Assembly: GCF_024172125.1 (NCBI RefSeq)
Contig: NZ_JAMZEA010000017.1
Coordinates: 62,001-126,000 of the forward strand
Direction: 5' to 3'
Source of the DNA: Actinomadura rupiterrae
Lineage (GTDB): Bacteria; Actinomycetota; Actinomycetes; Streptosporangiales; Streptosporangiaceae
Length of the DNA: 64,000 nt
The stretch's first letter is position 1. Every line of letters begins with the position of its first letter. The position numbers were made by a program, and so were the translations under genes. Under the pieces are notes generated by a model. The model was not told the DNA's origin, made no database searches, and worked only from the letters and a program-made list of their open reading frames with translations. Shown piece after piece: positions 16,247 through 26,600 of the stretch.

Positions 16247-16807
16247 TCACATGTCGTTCTCGTCCAACAACGGAACCCAGTCCAGCATCGGCTGCGCCAT
16301 GCGGTGAACCGCGCGCAGGCGGTCGGGGTCGTCCCCCAAGGTCTGGATGATCATGAAGGCGTGGCCGGCGAGGCTGCCCGTCACCCCGGCCAGCACCTCG
16401 GCGTACAGCAGCCATACCCCCCGCCTGGCCACCTCCAGGCATTCCTCAACGATGTTCCGGTTAGCGATACCGATGTCCAGGTCCTGCCCGTCAGCGGTGA
16501 CAATGGTGTAAAGCAGCAGCATGAAGGTCACACGAGAGTCGATCGTGAGTTCTTGGGTCAACGCGGCCATGCAGACCTTGGCGACGGGTACCGCCACCTC
16601 ATATATCACGTCCCCGTCGAACACGTGCCCTTCGAAGGCGTTTACCCGCGGCGACCCGTTACCGGCCTCGGCCAGATAAAGAAGGTCTTCGGCCACGTGG
16701 ACAGCGTTTCGGCCGCATGAGCACTTGACGCTCGGTCCCAACTGGCGATCGATCTCATTGCGCAGAAAATCCACCAGAGCTTCCTTTTCCTGTCTCGACT
16801 GGCACAT
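16247..16807 (-). CDS. candidate immunity protein for the adjacent RHS toxin
   Basis: This 186-residue protein lies 127 bp downstream of the RHS gene on the same strand, the normal place for a polymorphic-toxin immunity gene. It has no signal peptide, which fits a cytoplasmic inhibitor of a nucleic-acid-directed toxin. The sequence includes KCSCGRNAVHVAEDLL, FDGDVIYEVAVPVAKVCM and IDSRVTFMLLLYTIVTADGQ. I know no family for it. A close paralogue lies at 10474-11025. A strong hairpin (16858-16896) separates it from the toxin gene, so it may also have its own promoter. The immunity role is inferred from position. Confidence 0.72.
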   Translation of the reverse strand: MCQSRQEKEALVDFLRNEIDRQLGPSVKCSCGRNAVHVAEDLLYLAEAGNGSPRVNAFEGHVFDGDVIYEVAVPVAKVCMAALTQELTIDSRVTFMLLLYTIVTADGQDLDIGIANRNIVEECLEVARRGVWLLYAEVLAGVTGSLAGHAFMIIQTLGDDPDRLRAVHRMAQPMLDWVPLLDENDM

Positions 16808-16857
16808 GATACCGGGCCTGCTCTAGGAACTGAGGTCCACTTTTCTTCTCGGGAACT

Positions 16858-16896
16858 CGGGCCGCCCGATGGTCCCGCGTCCGGTCGGGCGGCCCG
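16858..16896 (-). terminator. hairpin between RHS toxin and immunity gene
   Basis: CGGGCCGCCCGA (16858-16869) pairs with TCGGGCGGCCCG (16885-16896), 12 bp perfect. An outer inverted repeat, GGAACTGAG near 16826 and CTCAGTTCC at 16902-16910, encloses it. A similar but imperfect structure occurs upstream of the paralogue at about 11040-11125. Confidence 0.6.
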
Positions 16897-16933
16897 TCCA
16901 TCTCAGTTCCGTGATCGCGGCCAGCGCATTATT

Positions 16934-19900
16934 CTATTGCTGGCCGGTCTGCCACCAGAACCCTTCCGGGGCCCCGTTTGAAGCATCGCCGAAGTTCGTC
17001 GCTGCTTCCGGGAAGTCTAGCTGGCATTTGGCGCAGACGAGTTTCGCGACGAGCCCCACCGGCCCGGTTTTCGTCACATTGTCATAATTCTCCAGCGTCC
17101 AGGCTCTGGTGAAGCGAATGTCTGCAGGGTCTCCTCCCAGCTGTTCGACGATGATATTGAATGAATGACCTTCCGCGCAGCGCGTGACAGCGCACCCCTT
17201 CAGGGTCCCGGAGTTCGCGATCACCGTCTGCCTGGTTTTGGTGTTGAGAGCCCCCACATAAACCCGCGTCTTCTTCTGCCCCTTCTCGTATCCCTTGACC
17301 GTGAACTTCTGCACGTCTGAGTCAAGGTCAGCCAGCGCCTCATCGGTTGAACGACCGGGAGCCGCTTCGCCGATCTCATGGATCACATTGTCCTTGAGTG
17401 CGGCGTCACCTCGGCTGAAGGGCTTCCAGTTGTCGCCGCGGGCGGCTGCCAGAGCCTTCTCGAACTTCGTGCTCTCCCGGAGCTCCCTGAGTCCCTTGAG
17501 GGCGCCGAGCGCTTTACCCGCCGCAGCGCCGGGGATCGGGATTCCGAGGACCTCGCCGCCGACATGGCCGGCCTTGTACATCTTGGTGTCGGGGTCGGCG
17601 CCGCTGACGTGAACGGTGATCTTTTTGGGTTCGACCTCGGGAACGGTGGGTTTCCCGGTCACCGTGTTGACGATCTTCGCGTTGGCGTTCGCGAATTCGC
17701 CCGGCATGTTGTACAGCTGCAGGAACGGGTCGATGAAGGACTGCAGTGTGCCGTCGAACCAGCCGCCGATGAAGTTGTAGTCGGCGCTCCAGTCGTAGGA
17801 GCCCGGGTCGGCGAGCGCGTTCCAGATGTAGTTCCACGGCCACAGTCCGCTCGGGTCGAGCAGGTTGGTCGGGTTGTTGTTGCTGTAGGCGTAGCCGTTG
17901 AGCTGTTGCGGGTCGTTGTCGTCGATGACCGGGTCGCGTGAGATGAACCGGCCTGTGTTGGGGTCGTAGTCGCGTGCGCCGAGGTGGGTCAGCCCGGTGC
18001 TGGGGTCGCGGGTGCCTCCGACGAAGCCGCCTTCGTGCAGTGCCGGCCAGGTGCCGTTGTTGCCGCGTTGGGCTCCGAACGGTGTGTGGCGGCGCCGGGC
18101 GTAGGTGCCGTCGGCGGAGTTGACGGCGATCTCGGCGGTGCCGTGGTGGTCGCCGAGGAGGAAGGTCACCTTCCCTTCGCTGGTCCTGCTCGCCACGGTC
18201 CCGTCGGCGTGCTGGTAGTAGCGGACCGCCTTGGGGGTGGTCGCGCCCTTGTCCAGCCGTACCTCTTGGCCGGGGAGGTAGAGGGTGGCACCGGTCGGGT
18301 CGCGGCGGAGGAAGCGCTGGCCGGCTGTGTCGTAGCCGAAGGTCGTCTCGCCGGCCCTGCTGTCGGTGATCTTGGTGAGGCGGCCTTCGGTGTCCCAGTT
18401 CAGCTTCTGTTCGCCTGAGGCGGTGTTTCGGGTGGTGGTGTTGCCGAGGACGTCGTAGGCGTAGGTCTCCTCGGGCTTGGTTTGGCCGGTCCGGGTGACG
18501 CTGGCGAGCTGGTGGCCGTTGACCTGCTTGCCGTCGGCTCCGTTTCCGGGGGCGTAGGTGTAGGAGCGTTCGGCCTCGACCAGCCCGGTGGACCCGTACT
18601 TGGCCTCCTTGGTCCGGTTGCCGGTCACGTCGTAGTCGTAGTGGTACCGGTAGGGGGCCGGTCCGCCGAGGGCTACCTGCGTGGGTCGTGCGGGGTCGTC
18701 CGCGCACGTGGGCTTGGTGCCCGCGGGGGTGTTCTGGGTCCAGGCGTCGGTGAGGCGTTGCAGGTAGTCGTACTGGAAGCACTGGTTGTCGATGCCGTCA
18801 CGGGAGGTGTCGGCGATCTGGGTGACCGCGCCGGCGTCGTTGTAGGAGTAGTCGGCGCTGCTGTCGTAGCCTGCGGCGCCGTCGTGGCGTGCCAGGACGT
18901 TTCGGAGTCGCTGGGTGCCGTACTCGTAGGTGTAGGAGACGTCGGCCTTCTTGCCGGTGGCGCTGGTTGCCATCTGCAGCCCCAGCAGCTTGCTGGTCTT
19001 GCTGTAGTCGGTCCGTACGACGTAGGAGGACAGGTTGCTCTGCGTCGTGGTGGGGCGGCCGAGGGCGTCGTAGGAGTAGGAGACGGCTTCGGCGGGGAGT
19101 CCTCCGGCTGCGGGGAGTCCTGTGGTCTTGACGGTGCCGTCGAGGTTGTAGGTGGTGCTGAGGGTGTAGCCGTTGGTGGGGACCAGGCTCTTTTCGGCGT
19201 CAGGTAGTCCTTCGACCTGGATGTTGGCCTGGGTCGTCCGGTTGTAGGCGTCGAAGTACTTGTTCCGGAAGGTGTACTTCTGGGTGCCGTCGTAGCGGAT
19301 GCTGGCGGTGCGCTGCCCCTTGCGGACGGTGTCGTAGGTCCATTCCGCGAGCTTGGTGCCCGGGGTGCCGGCGGTGGCGTCGCTCAGTACGCGCTGGCGG
19401 CCGAGGCCGTCGTAGGTGTACTGCAGCTTGCGGGTTCGGCCTGCGCTGTCGGTGCGCGGGTCTTCGGTCTGGGTCAGCTGGTCGATGTCGTTGTAGGTGT
19501 AGCGGACGGTTCCGGAGTCGGGTGAGGTCGCGGTGGTCTTGCGGCCGCGCACGTCGTAGGTGTTGGTGAAGGTGGAGCCGCCGGGGGCGACGACCGAGGC
19601 GAGGCTGCCGGCGGCGTTGTAGGTGTAGGTGGTCTTGCTGAAGCCGACCGCCTGGGTCCAGTGCTGACGCATCTCGACCGTCCGGCCGAGGGCGTCGGTG
19701 ACGGTCGTGACGGGTGTGCCGCCGTCTGGTGGGGTGACGGTGACGGTGTTTCCGGTGTAGGCGTAGCTGATCTTCCAGCGTTCGCCCTGGTCGGTGTTGC
19801 CTGGGCGGAGCCGTTGTGTGGTAACGCGGTCCAGGCCGTCGTACTCGGTGATGCGTTGTGTCTCGACGTCACCGGCCTTGTCCACGCCGAAGAGCGTTGA

Positions 19901-22900
19901 GGTCGGGGCGCCGTCGGCGTAGTAGGGGTCGTAGGTCTTGGCGGGCTTCCCGCGGGCGGTGTAGAAGGTGTCGCTGATCACCCGGCCGTTGTCGGGGCCT
20001 GGGGCCTGGGTTTGGCGGGTGCGGAGCCAGCCGTCGTACAGGGTGTAGGAGAGGTCTTGCTGGTCGTCGTTGTTGAGTGTCTTGGTGACGATGGTGGTGA
20101 TGTGGGACGGGCTGAGCAGGTATTCGTACTCGCTGGTGGGTGTCTGCGAGGTGGTGCGGTTGGGTCCCCAGACCTTGGCGGTGCGGCCGAGCGCGTCATA
20201 GGCGACGTGGGTGACCTGGCCGCCGGCGTCGGTGTCGGTGAGCACGCCGGCCCAGGCGGGGTCGTAGGTCTTGGTGGTGACCTGGGCGGTGGTGGCGTCT
20301 GAGGCGACGGCGGGGGGTGTGGTGGTCTTGACCGCGGTGTTCAGGCCGTTGGTGTCGGTGTAGGTGGTGGTTGTGGTGCGTTCGGTGGCGGGCTTGGTGG
20401 TGTTGTCGACGACGGTCGTCGCGGTCGGGCGGCCGTAGTCGTCGAACTTGGAGCGGCCTTCGGGGACGTAGACCAGGGTGTCCACGGTGGTTGCGGTGGA
20501 GACTTTGTCGGTCTGGGTCACCAGGCCGCGCGATGGCGGCTGGCCGAAGTCCTTGCCGTCGTAGGTGCTGCGGGAGGCGCTGACGAGCTGTTTGGTGTAG
20601 TCGGCCTTCTCGCCGCACCGTGCGGCGACGGTTTTCACCTCGCTGGTGAATCCCACCAGCCAGTCGGTGGTGTTGTGGACGAGTGAGGTGGTGGTGCACC
20701 GGTCGTCGTTGGTGACCTGGGGGTCGGTGTCGCCGAGGTTCTCGACGACTACCGGTTTGCCGGTTACCTCGTCGAACTCCTTGTTGCTGATCTGGGTTCG
20801 GCGCCATTTGTCGCCGTCGATGAGCGAGGAGATGGTCTGGGTCCGCTGGGCGACGAAGTCGGCGGTGACGGTTCCCCATTTGCCGGTGCGGGACGCTGTC
20901 TGCTTGTGCCACGGTTCGACGGCCGTCTTGGTGACCGGTGTCCCTCCGGCCTTGTCGTACTTGATGGTGAGCGCTTCGAGGCCTTGGAGGGACTCGTGGT
21001 CGTCGTAGGTCGCGGCGTCGCCGGCGTCGGCCGGGACGGGGACCGGCGTCTTGGTCTGTTTTCCTTCCTTGTCGGCGCGGTCGCCGTCCATTCCTTGGAA
21101 GTACCAGGTGTCGGACTGGCCGTCGGTGCCGCCGGTGCCGCCTCGGGTGATGGTGCGTACCCGGCTGAACCCGTGGAACTGCGACCAGGTCTTGTACTTG
21201 TCGGGTTGCAGGCCTTGGTCGTCGTCGAAGTGCCAGGCCGGCTTGCTGTAGCTGTAGTCGGTGACGGTGTCGGGTGCGCCGCCGGTGAGGTCGGTCTGGA
21301 CGATCTGGGCGACGGCGTACTTGTGGAACCAGTCCAGCGTCGGGTTCTCGTCGGTGCCGGTGCTTTTCATCCGGTAGACGGGGAAGCAGCGGCGGTGGTT
21401 GTCGGCTTCGGCGGGCAGGTCGCCGGGGGTGCAGTCCTTATCGGTGTAGTTGATGTCGAGCTGGCCGCCGGTCTCGGTGTAGACGGTTCCCAGGCGTGAC
21501 TTGACGAAGGGGCCGTCGTCGTCTCCCAGCTTGTCGACCCGGTTCTCCTTCTGGGTGTAGATGAAGGTGACCGGTGGCAGGGTGACGGGCGGGGTGGTGG
21601 CCAGTCCCTTGGTGGTGACGGACTCCAGCAGGAGCTGCCGGTCGACGTCGCCGTTGCTCCATGCGTGCTTGAGGTCCCAGGAGTCGACGCTGCGGTAGCC
21701 GGTTCCGTCGTTGTTGAGGATCTTGGTGGTGACGTTGGTGAGCCGTTTGCGGGACCAGAAGCTCGGGGAGACCGATCCGTGCTCGTCCTTGCATTCCTGG
21801 TCTTGGTCGCAGTGCAGGTCCCAGGGGACGTCTTCCCAGTAGGCCGGGTGGTCCTTGATGTTGGCTTCGGCGCAGTCGGCGGCGGTGTCGCGGATGCATC
21901 GCTCGGAGACGTTGAAGTCGACGCGGGCCGGCGCTCCCTTGGCCGGGAAGAGGTCGTCGTTCCTCAGGCCGTACTCGGCGCGCTCCAGGTAGCCGCCTCG
22001 GACGTACTCGGTCTCCTTCTTGGCCCGCAGGTTCCGGCCGTAGTGGTTTTTCTCCTGCTGGTAGAAGTAGGTGACGGCGTTGCCGTTGGAGTCGACGACC
22101 TTGTCCAGGTTCCATCGGTAGGCCTGCTGGCACCAGGAGTCTTTGAAGGCGTCCTTGTGGCAGGGTTCGCCGTCGTCGTCGCCGAAGACCGGTGTGGTCC
22201 AGGTCGAGTTCGTCTTGGTCTTGCCGGCTGCCAGGGTGTTGAGGCCGAAGTAGTAGGTGGTGCCGTTCGGGGTGGTGACCTTCCAGTACTCCCCGTCGTT
22301 GTCGCCGTTGTCGGTCGTGGAGCTTGTGAGCTTCTGGATCCGGGTGCCGTCGTCCTTCTTCAGGCGCCAGCGGTCTCCTCCGGCGGGGATCAGCTCGCCG
22401 CCTTGGCCTGCGAAGGAGATCGAGGCGTTGTCGTAGCCCCAGCACTGGTCTGCGGGGTACTCGTTGTACTCCTCGTCCTTGGGGACGCCGTCGTCCTTGC
22501 ACGCCTTGTACTTGCGTTCGATGTATCCCGGCCACAGTTCGAAGCCGTCACCGGCCCAGGAGGACTGGTTGTTGGCGTTGGAGGTGCGTCCGTCGATCGA
22601 GGCCGAGGAGTAGCTGAGCTTCAGGTCCGGGGCCAGCCCGCCGGGCACCGGGGGCACGCGCATGGGGTAGGACCAGTTGAAGTCGCCGGTCTGGGTGCCG
22701 ACCTGCCAGGTGGCCGACGGCGACAGGGCGGTCGCTTTGTAGTCGCCCTGGTCGCCGCCTGTTCCCGATACCGCGGCCAGGACGGTCGGCCCGGCGGCGG
22801 AGGCGGTGGTGGTCGTGGTGTGTGGGTCGGCGTGTGGTCGTTGTTGCGGCCCGGAGGGGACCGGGGCCGCGTCCACGGTGCCGGCCAGTGTGCGGTTCTG

Positions 22901-23557
22901 GGTGTTGTTCGCCGCGGCCAGGGGTGTGGTGGTGCGGCATTCGGGTCGCTCAGGCGTGGACAGGGCGCAGCCGGGCAGCTGGACCAGGCGCAGGCGTGAC
23001 CCGTAGGAGCCGCCGAAGGCCTGGTCGAAGGCGGAGTAGTCGAGCTGGACCCCGACCTGGCCCGCGGTGGGGGCGTCGGAGCGTCCTACGCTGAAGACCA
23101 GTCCGTTGACCCCGGCGCGTTGGGCGTCGTGGCGGTCGAGGACGCGGACCTGGACCTTGCCCGCGGTCTGCGTGGAGTGCGCGTTGCTGCGGAGGCCGGG
23201 GCGGGCGGCGGGCGCTGTCACCGAGACCGGCAGGTCCCCGGCCCGTGCCGCCGGGCTCCTGTTGGCCTTGTCGAGGCCGGCTGCCTTGGGGACGTCCACC
23301 TCCGCCGTGCCGGACTTCGGCCATGCTGTTCTCGGGGCGGGGGCGGGGTTGTTCAGCGCGTCGTCTAGGCGACGAGGCTTGACGGTCAGCTTGTGGCCCT
23401 GGACCACACGCTCTTGGTCTACGGGGTTGTAGTGGGGTGGTTGGGCTTGCGCGGGCAGGGCCGACACCAGTCCTGTGGACATCACGACGGCCGCGAGGGC
23501 CGCTGTGTATCGCAGAAGTCGTGTCGTTCCAAGCCGCGCCACAACGCCGCTGGGCAA
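16934..23557 (-). CDS. RHS-repeat polymorphic toxin with deaminase-like C-terminal domain
   Basis: This 2207-residue secreted protein starts with a signal peptide (LLRYTAALAAVVMSTGLVSALPAQA) from a TTG behind GGAGGA. The bulk is YD/RHS repeats that form a shell around the toxin. The core ends in the hallmark GARDYDPNTGRFISRDP... NLLDPSG at about residue 1905. The 302-residue variable tail ends in a domain with TRCAEGHSFN (Cys-Ala-Glu at about 2127-2129) and VCAKC (about 2175-2178), the zinc-binding and catalytic pattern of cytidine-deaminase-fold toxins. It probably deaminates nucleic acid in rival cells. The LamG gene upstream and the immunity gene downstream complete the locus. The deaminase call is by motif only. 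Confidence 0.88.
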   Translation of the reverse strand: MPSGVVARLGTTRLLRYTAALAAVVMSTGLVSALPAQAQPPHYNPVDQERVVQGHKLTVKPRRLDDALNNPAPAPRTAWPKSGTAEVDVPKAAGLDKANRSPAARAGDLPVSVTAPAARPGLRSNAHSTQTAGKVQVRVLDRHDAQRAGVNGLVFSVGRSDAPTAGQVGVQLDYSAFDQAFGGSYGSRLRLVQLPGCALSTPERPECRTTTPLAAANNTQNRTLAGTVDAAPVPSGPQQRPHADPHTTTTTASAAGPTVLAAVSGTGGDQGDYKATALSPSATWQVGTQTGDFNWSYPMRVPPVPGGLAPDLKLSYSSASIDGRTSNANNQSSWAGDGFELWPGYIERKYKACKDDGVPKDEEYNEYPADQCWGYDNASISFAGQGGELIPAGGDRWRLKKDDGTRIQKLTSSTTDNGDNDGEYWKVTTPNGTTYYFGLNTLAAGKTKTNSTWTTPVFGDDDGEPCHKDAFKDSWCQQAYRWNLDKVVDSNGNAVTYFYQQEKNHYGRNLRAKKETEYVRGGYLERAEYGLRNDDLFPAKGAPARVDFNVSERCIRDTAADCAEANIKDHPAYWEDVPWDLHCDQDQECKDEHGSVSPSFWSRKRLTNVTTKILNNDGTGYRSVDSWDLKHAWSNGDVDRQLLLESVTTKGLATTPPVTLPPVTFIYTQKENRVDKLGDDDGPFVKSRLGTVYTETGGQLDINYTDKDCTPGDLPAEADNHRRCFPVYRMKSTGTDENPTLDWFHKYAVAQIVQTDLTGGAPDTVTDYSYSKPAWHFDDDQGLQPDKYKTWSQFHGFSRVRTITRGGTGGTDGQSDTWYFQGMDGDRADKEGKQTKTPVPVPADAGDAATYDDHESLQGLEALTIKYDKAGGTPVTKTAVEPWHKQTASRTGKWGTVTADFVAQRTQTISSLIDGDKWRRTQISNKEFDEVTGKPVVVENLGDTDPQVTNDDRCTTTSLVHNTTDWLVGFTSEVKTVAARCGEKADYTKQLVSASRSTYDGKDFGQPPSRGLVTQTDKVSTATTVDTLVYVPEGRSKFDDYGRPTATTVVDNTTKPATERTTTTTYTDTNGLNTAVKTTTPPAVASDATTAQVTTKTYDPAWAGVLTDTDAGGQVTHVAYDALGRTAKVWGPNRTTSQTPTSEYEYLLSPSHITTIVTKTLNNDDQQDLSYTLYDGWLRTRQTQAPGPDNGRVISDTFYTARGKPAKTYDPYYADGAPTSTLFGVDKAGDVETQRITEYDGLDRVTTQRLRPGNTDQGERWKISYAYTGNTVTVTPPDGGTPVTTVTDALGRTVEMRQHWTQAVGFSKTTYTYNAAGSLASVVAPGGSTFTNTYDVRGRKTTATSPDSGTVRYTYNDIDQLTQTEDPRTDSAGRTRKLQYTYDGLGRQRVLSDATAGTPGTKLAEWTYDTVRKGQRTASIRYDGTQKYTFRNKYFDAYNRTTQANIQVEGLPDAEKSLVPTNGYTLSTTYNLDGTVKTTGLPAAGGLPAEAVSYSYDALGRPTTTQSNLSSYVVRTDYSKTSKLLGLQMATSATGKKADVSYTYEYGTQRLRNVLARHDGAAGYDSSADYSYNDAGAVTQIADTSRDGIDNQCFQYDYLQRLTDAWTQNTPAGTKPTCADDPARPTQVALGGPAPYRYHYDYDVTGNRTKEAKYGSTGLVEAERSYTYAPGNGADGKQVNGHQLASVTRTGQTKPEETYAYDVLGNTTTRNTASGEQKLNWDTEGRLTKITDSRAGETTFGYDTAGQRFLRRDPTGATLYLPGQEVRLDKGATTPKAVRYYQHADGTVASRTSEGKVTFLLGDHHGTAEIAVNSADGTYARRRHTPFGAQRGNNGTWPALHEGGFVGGTRDPSTGLTHLGARDYDPNTGRFISRDPVIDDNDPQQLNGYAYSNNNPTNLLDPSGLWPWNYIWNALADPGSYDWSADYNFIGGWFDGTLQSFIDPFLQLYNMPGEFANANAKIVNTVTGKPTVPEVEPKKITVHVSGADPDTKMYKAGHVGGEVLGIPIPGAAAGKALGALKGLRELRESTKFEKALAAARGDNWKPFSRGDAALKDNVIHEIGEAAPGRSTDEALADLDSDVQKFTVKGYEKGQKKTRVYVGALNTKTRQTVIANSGTLKGCAVTRCAEGHSFNIIVEQLGGDPADIRFTRAWTLENYDNVTKTGPVGLVAKLVCAKCQLDFPEAATNFGDASNGAPEGFWWQTGQQ

Positions 23558-23630
23558 CTGTTCCTCCGGTCATCACTGATCACGCCCCCACCAGATGTGG
23601 AGGCGTTGCGCGTAAGTCAGGCAAAGGGGG

Positions 23631-23663
23631 GCTGGAGGGCGGAGCCGCGGTCCGCCCTCCAGC
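23631..23663 (-). terminator. 13-bp hairpin between LamG and RHS genes
   Basis: GCTGGAGGGCGGA (23631-23643) pairs perfectly with TCCGCCCTCCAGC (23651-23663), loop GCCGCGG. It starts four bases after the LamG stop and lies about 75 bp before the RHS start. With no clear T run it may act as a partial terminator that lowers RHS expression, or protect the LamG mRNA end. Confidence 0.6.
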
Positions 23664-23666
23664 GGG

Positions 23667-26600
23667 CTAGATGTCGGCCAGCTCGATCGGTGTGGCCAGC
23701 TGGTCGATCTGCGGGTCGCCGGCCGCGCCGCGCAGCAGCCAGACGTCGTCGATCTGGCCGGTCCAGGGGCTGTCGCCGGAGGCGGGCTTACCGAGTTCCA
23801 GGCGCGTCAGCGCAGGTGTGGGGTTGGTCTCGGTGAGGGTCACCGTTGTTTCGTTCACCCACAGGGTGATGGTGTGCTCGTAGCCGTTGAATGCCAGCGC
23901 GAGGTGGTCCCAGTGGCCCATCGGATGGTCGTTTCCCGAGGCGGCCAGTGTCTTGATGAGGGGTGCGTCGGTGGTGCCGGTGTTGACGTCCAGGACGTAC
24001 TGGCCTTGCTGGGTCGCGGCGTCGTACCGGTAGCGCAGGGTGATCGGGTCTCCGCCTCCGGCCAGGCGCAGCACCGTCATCGGCCGGGTCGCGCCGACGC
24101 CCGGGGTCTGCACCCATGCCGACACCGTGAAGCTCTCGGCGGTGTCGAAGGCGGCGCTTTGCGTCTCGGCCCATCCGCCGCTGAGGTCCAGCGCGCCTCG
24201 TGCTCCTTCGTCGGGGGCGACGGCCACCTTGTCGTCGTCGCTGGTGATGGCCGCGCTGCCGGTCAGCTGCATGTCGTGCTTGGCCGGGCCGGGAGCTGAG
24301 TCCTCCGACAGGCCAGGTGCCGCCGGTTTGGTGGAGTTCAGGTGCCACAGTCCTGCGACCTGCGACCTGACGGTGAACATCGAGCGTGACTCGGCGGCCG
24401 AGACCACGCGGTCGTAGACGCGGACGTCGTCGAGGTAGGCCGTCGCGGGCTGGGTGTAGGCACCGGCCCACTTGCCTCTGCCGAGCTGGAGGTTGCCCGG
24501 CTTGCTCCAGGGTCTGGTGTAGGCGGTCTCGACCGCGGTCGCGCTGTCGTTGACGTAGAGGCTGATCTTTCCTGCGACCTTGTCGTAGACACCTGTCAGG
24601 TGCACCCAGGAGTTGAGCTGGGTGTTCTTGGACTCCACCGCGACCCAGCCCTGGTTGGTGTCGTTGTCGTTCAAGGTGCGTGCGAACACCCAGCGGGCGG
24701 GCTTGTCGGCCTGCGCCGCGCGGTACTGGAGGTAGAAGGCGCTGTTGGCGTCGCCGTCTTGGCTCACGAACGTCGAGGTCTTGGTGAGGTCGGTGAGCTT
24801 GGTCCAGGTCGCCACTGAGAAGCTCTGGTCGGTGTCGACCACCTGGCCGTTGCTTTCGGCGTAGGCGCCGGGTGTCCCGTCCAGCTTGATCGCGGTGGCT
24901 GACATGCCGGGCTGCCCTGCGGTCACACCCTCGTGGGCGGTGAGCGGGTGGCTCTTTTGATCTGCCGGGGGTTCGCCTGAGTCCGCCAGCTCTCCGGCGC
25001 CGGCGGTCTCGTTCAGCTTCCAGTGCCCCACGGGGGCTTTGCCTTCGGAGACGCTGAAGACGTACTCGCGGTCGGCGTCGACGCCGGCGGCGTCCCAGGC
25101 TTTGACGTTGAGCTTGTTGAGACCGGAGTGGGTCGGCATGACCCATATGTCCTCGGTCGTGGTGCCGGCTTTGCGGGGGCTGGCGCCGGCCTCGGATGGT
25201 TCGACGTCCATGCTGAAGGCGTACTTGGTGACACGGGCGTCAAAGGCGATGCTGAACCTCCCGTAGCGTCCGACGCCGGGCTGGGGAAGCTGCGCCTCGT
25301 CGGCCGGGTCCACCTCGCTGTATCCGTCGGTTGCGTTCGAGGTGATCGTCGGGGCGGGCAGTGCGCGCGGGTCGTAGATGAAGTAGCAGCGCGATATGCC
25401 TGCACTGGAGCTCCAGTCGCTCCAGGCGGCGCCGTCGCTGGCCTGGACGTCCCATCCGATCATCGTGGCCTGCGGAACCACGTCTTTGGGGAGGGCCACC
25501 GAGAACACCGAGTTGGTGGGGTTCTTCATCGGTGTCTCGTAGTAGCGGTCTTGTTTTACGCCTGCCTTGTCCGTCCAATGCACCCCGAACTTCGCTTTGA
25601 GTTTCTCCCCTTCAGCGCCGCCGCCGTCGGGGTCGGTGAGGTTGGCGACTTTCAGTGTCGGAGTCTGGGCGATATGCCCTTCGTGGCCCCACTGGTGCCC
25701 GGTGCAGGCTCCGCCTGGGGCGGAGCTCATCTGGCTGAGGGCGGGGCGGTTCGGCCTGTGGTTGTAGTAGACCTGCAGCACCGCCGCGTTGCTGAACCGC
25801 TTCCAGGCGTACTGGGAGGCCTCGTCGGTGCCTTCCAGGTCGTCGCCCTGCCCGGCCCGCAGATAGAACGACACGGTGGGTTTCCTGGTGTCGGCGACCT
25901 TCTGCATCTCGTCGGAGACGTTGAAGCGCAGGTCGTCGGACGGGCAGCTGGAGTTCCATCCCTTGGCGTCCTTGGTTCCGGTGAGCCGGTACTTCGGGTT
26001 GTCCCACAGGGTGTTCCAGGTGGAGGTGTTGGAGAAGCCGCTGATGCGGTAAAGGCTGACTTCCTTGGCCGTGCACGATGGCGCGTAGGTCTCCTTCACC
26101 ACGAACTCGGCCTTGGAGACGGCCGCGCCGGCGATCTTGGATGTCGGGAAGCTGTACAGGAGCCGCTTGACGAAGGAGCCTTTGCATTCGTAGCCCCTGG
26201 GCAGGCTGTATGGACAGCGGCCCATGCCTTCGTCGCCTTTGAACTTCCAGTCTTTCGATCCGCTGCTGGACACCATCAGCCACGTCCCGTCCTCGGTGGA
26301 CTTGGGCGCGTAGTACTTGGGGTCGATGAAGACCGGGAACTTGGTGTCAGGAGCGGTCAGCAGGGTCTGGTCGGGCTGCAGGGTCAGCTTGCCGCCGGCC
26401 ACGTTCGCCTTCACGGGGGCGACTTTGCCGAGGTCGCCGGGCGACTGGTCGGTGGCCTCCCGCAGTCCTGCGTCCTTGCTGGGAGGTGTCGGATCCGGCG
26501 CTGCCGGCGCAGTCGGAGCCGCCTTGGTTCCCGGGGAGGGCGGGGTGGTCGGCTGCGTCGCGGTCTTCGCGGTCCCAGAGCTCCACATCTTCGGTGAGGG

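Noticed and set aside
21665..22999. 444-codon plus-strand frame opposite the RHS gene
   Set aside because: Antisense shadow of GC-rich RHS codons: Val/Gly-rich, no domain, no ribosome site. The minus strand has a full RHS protein.
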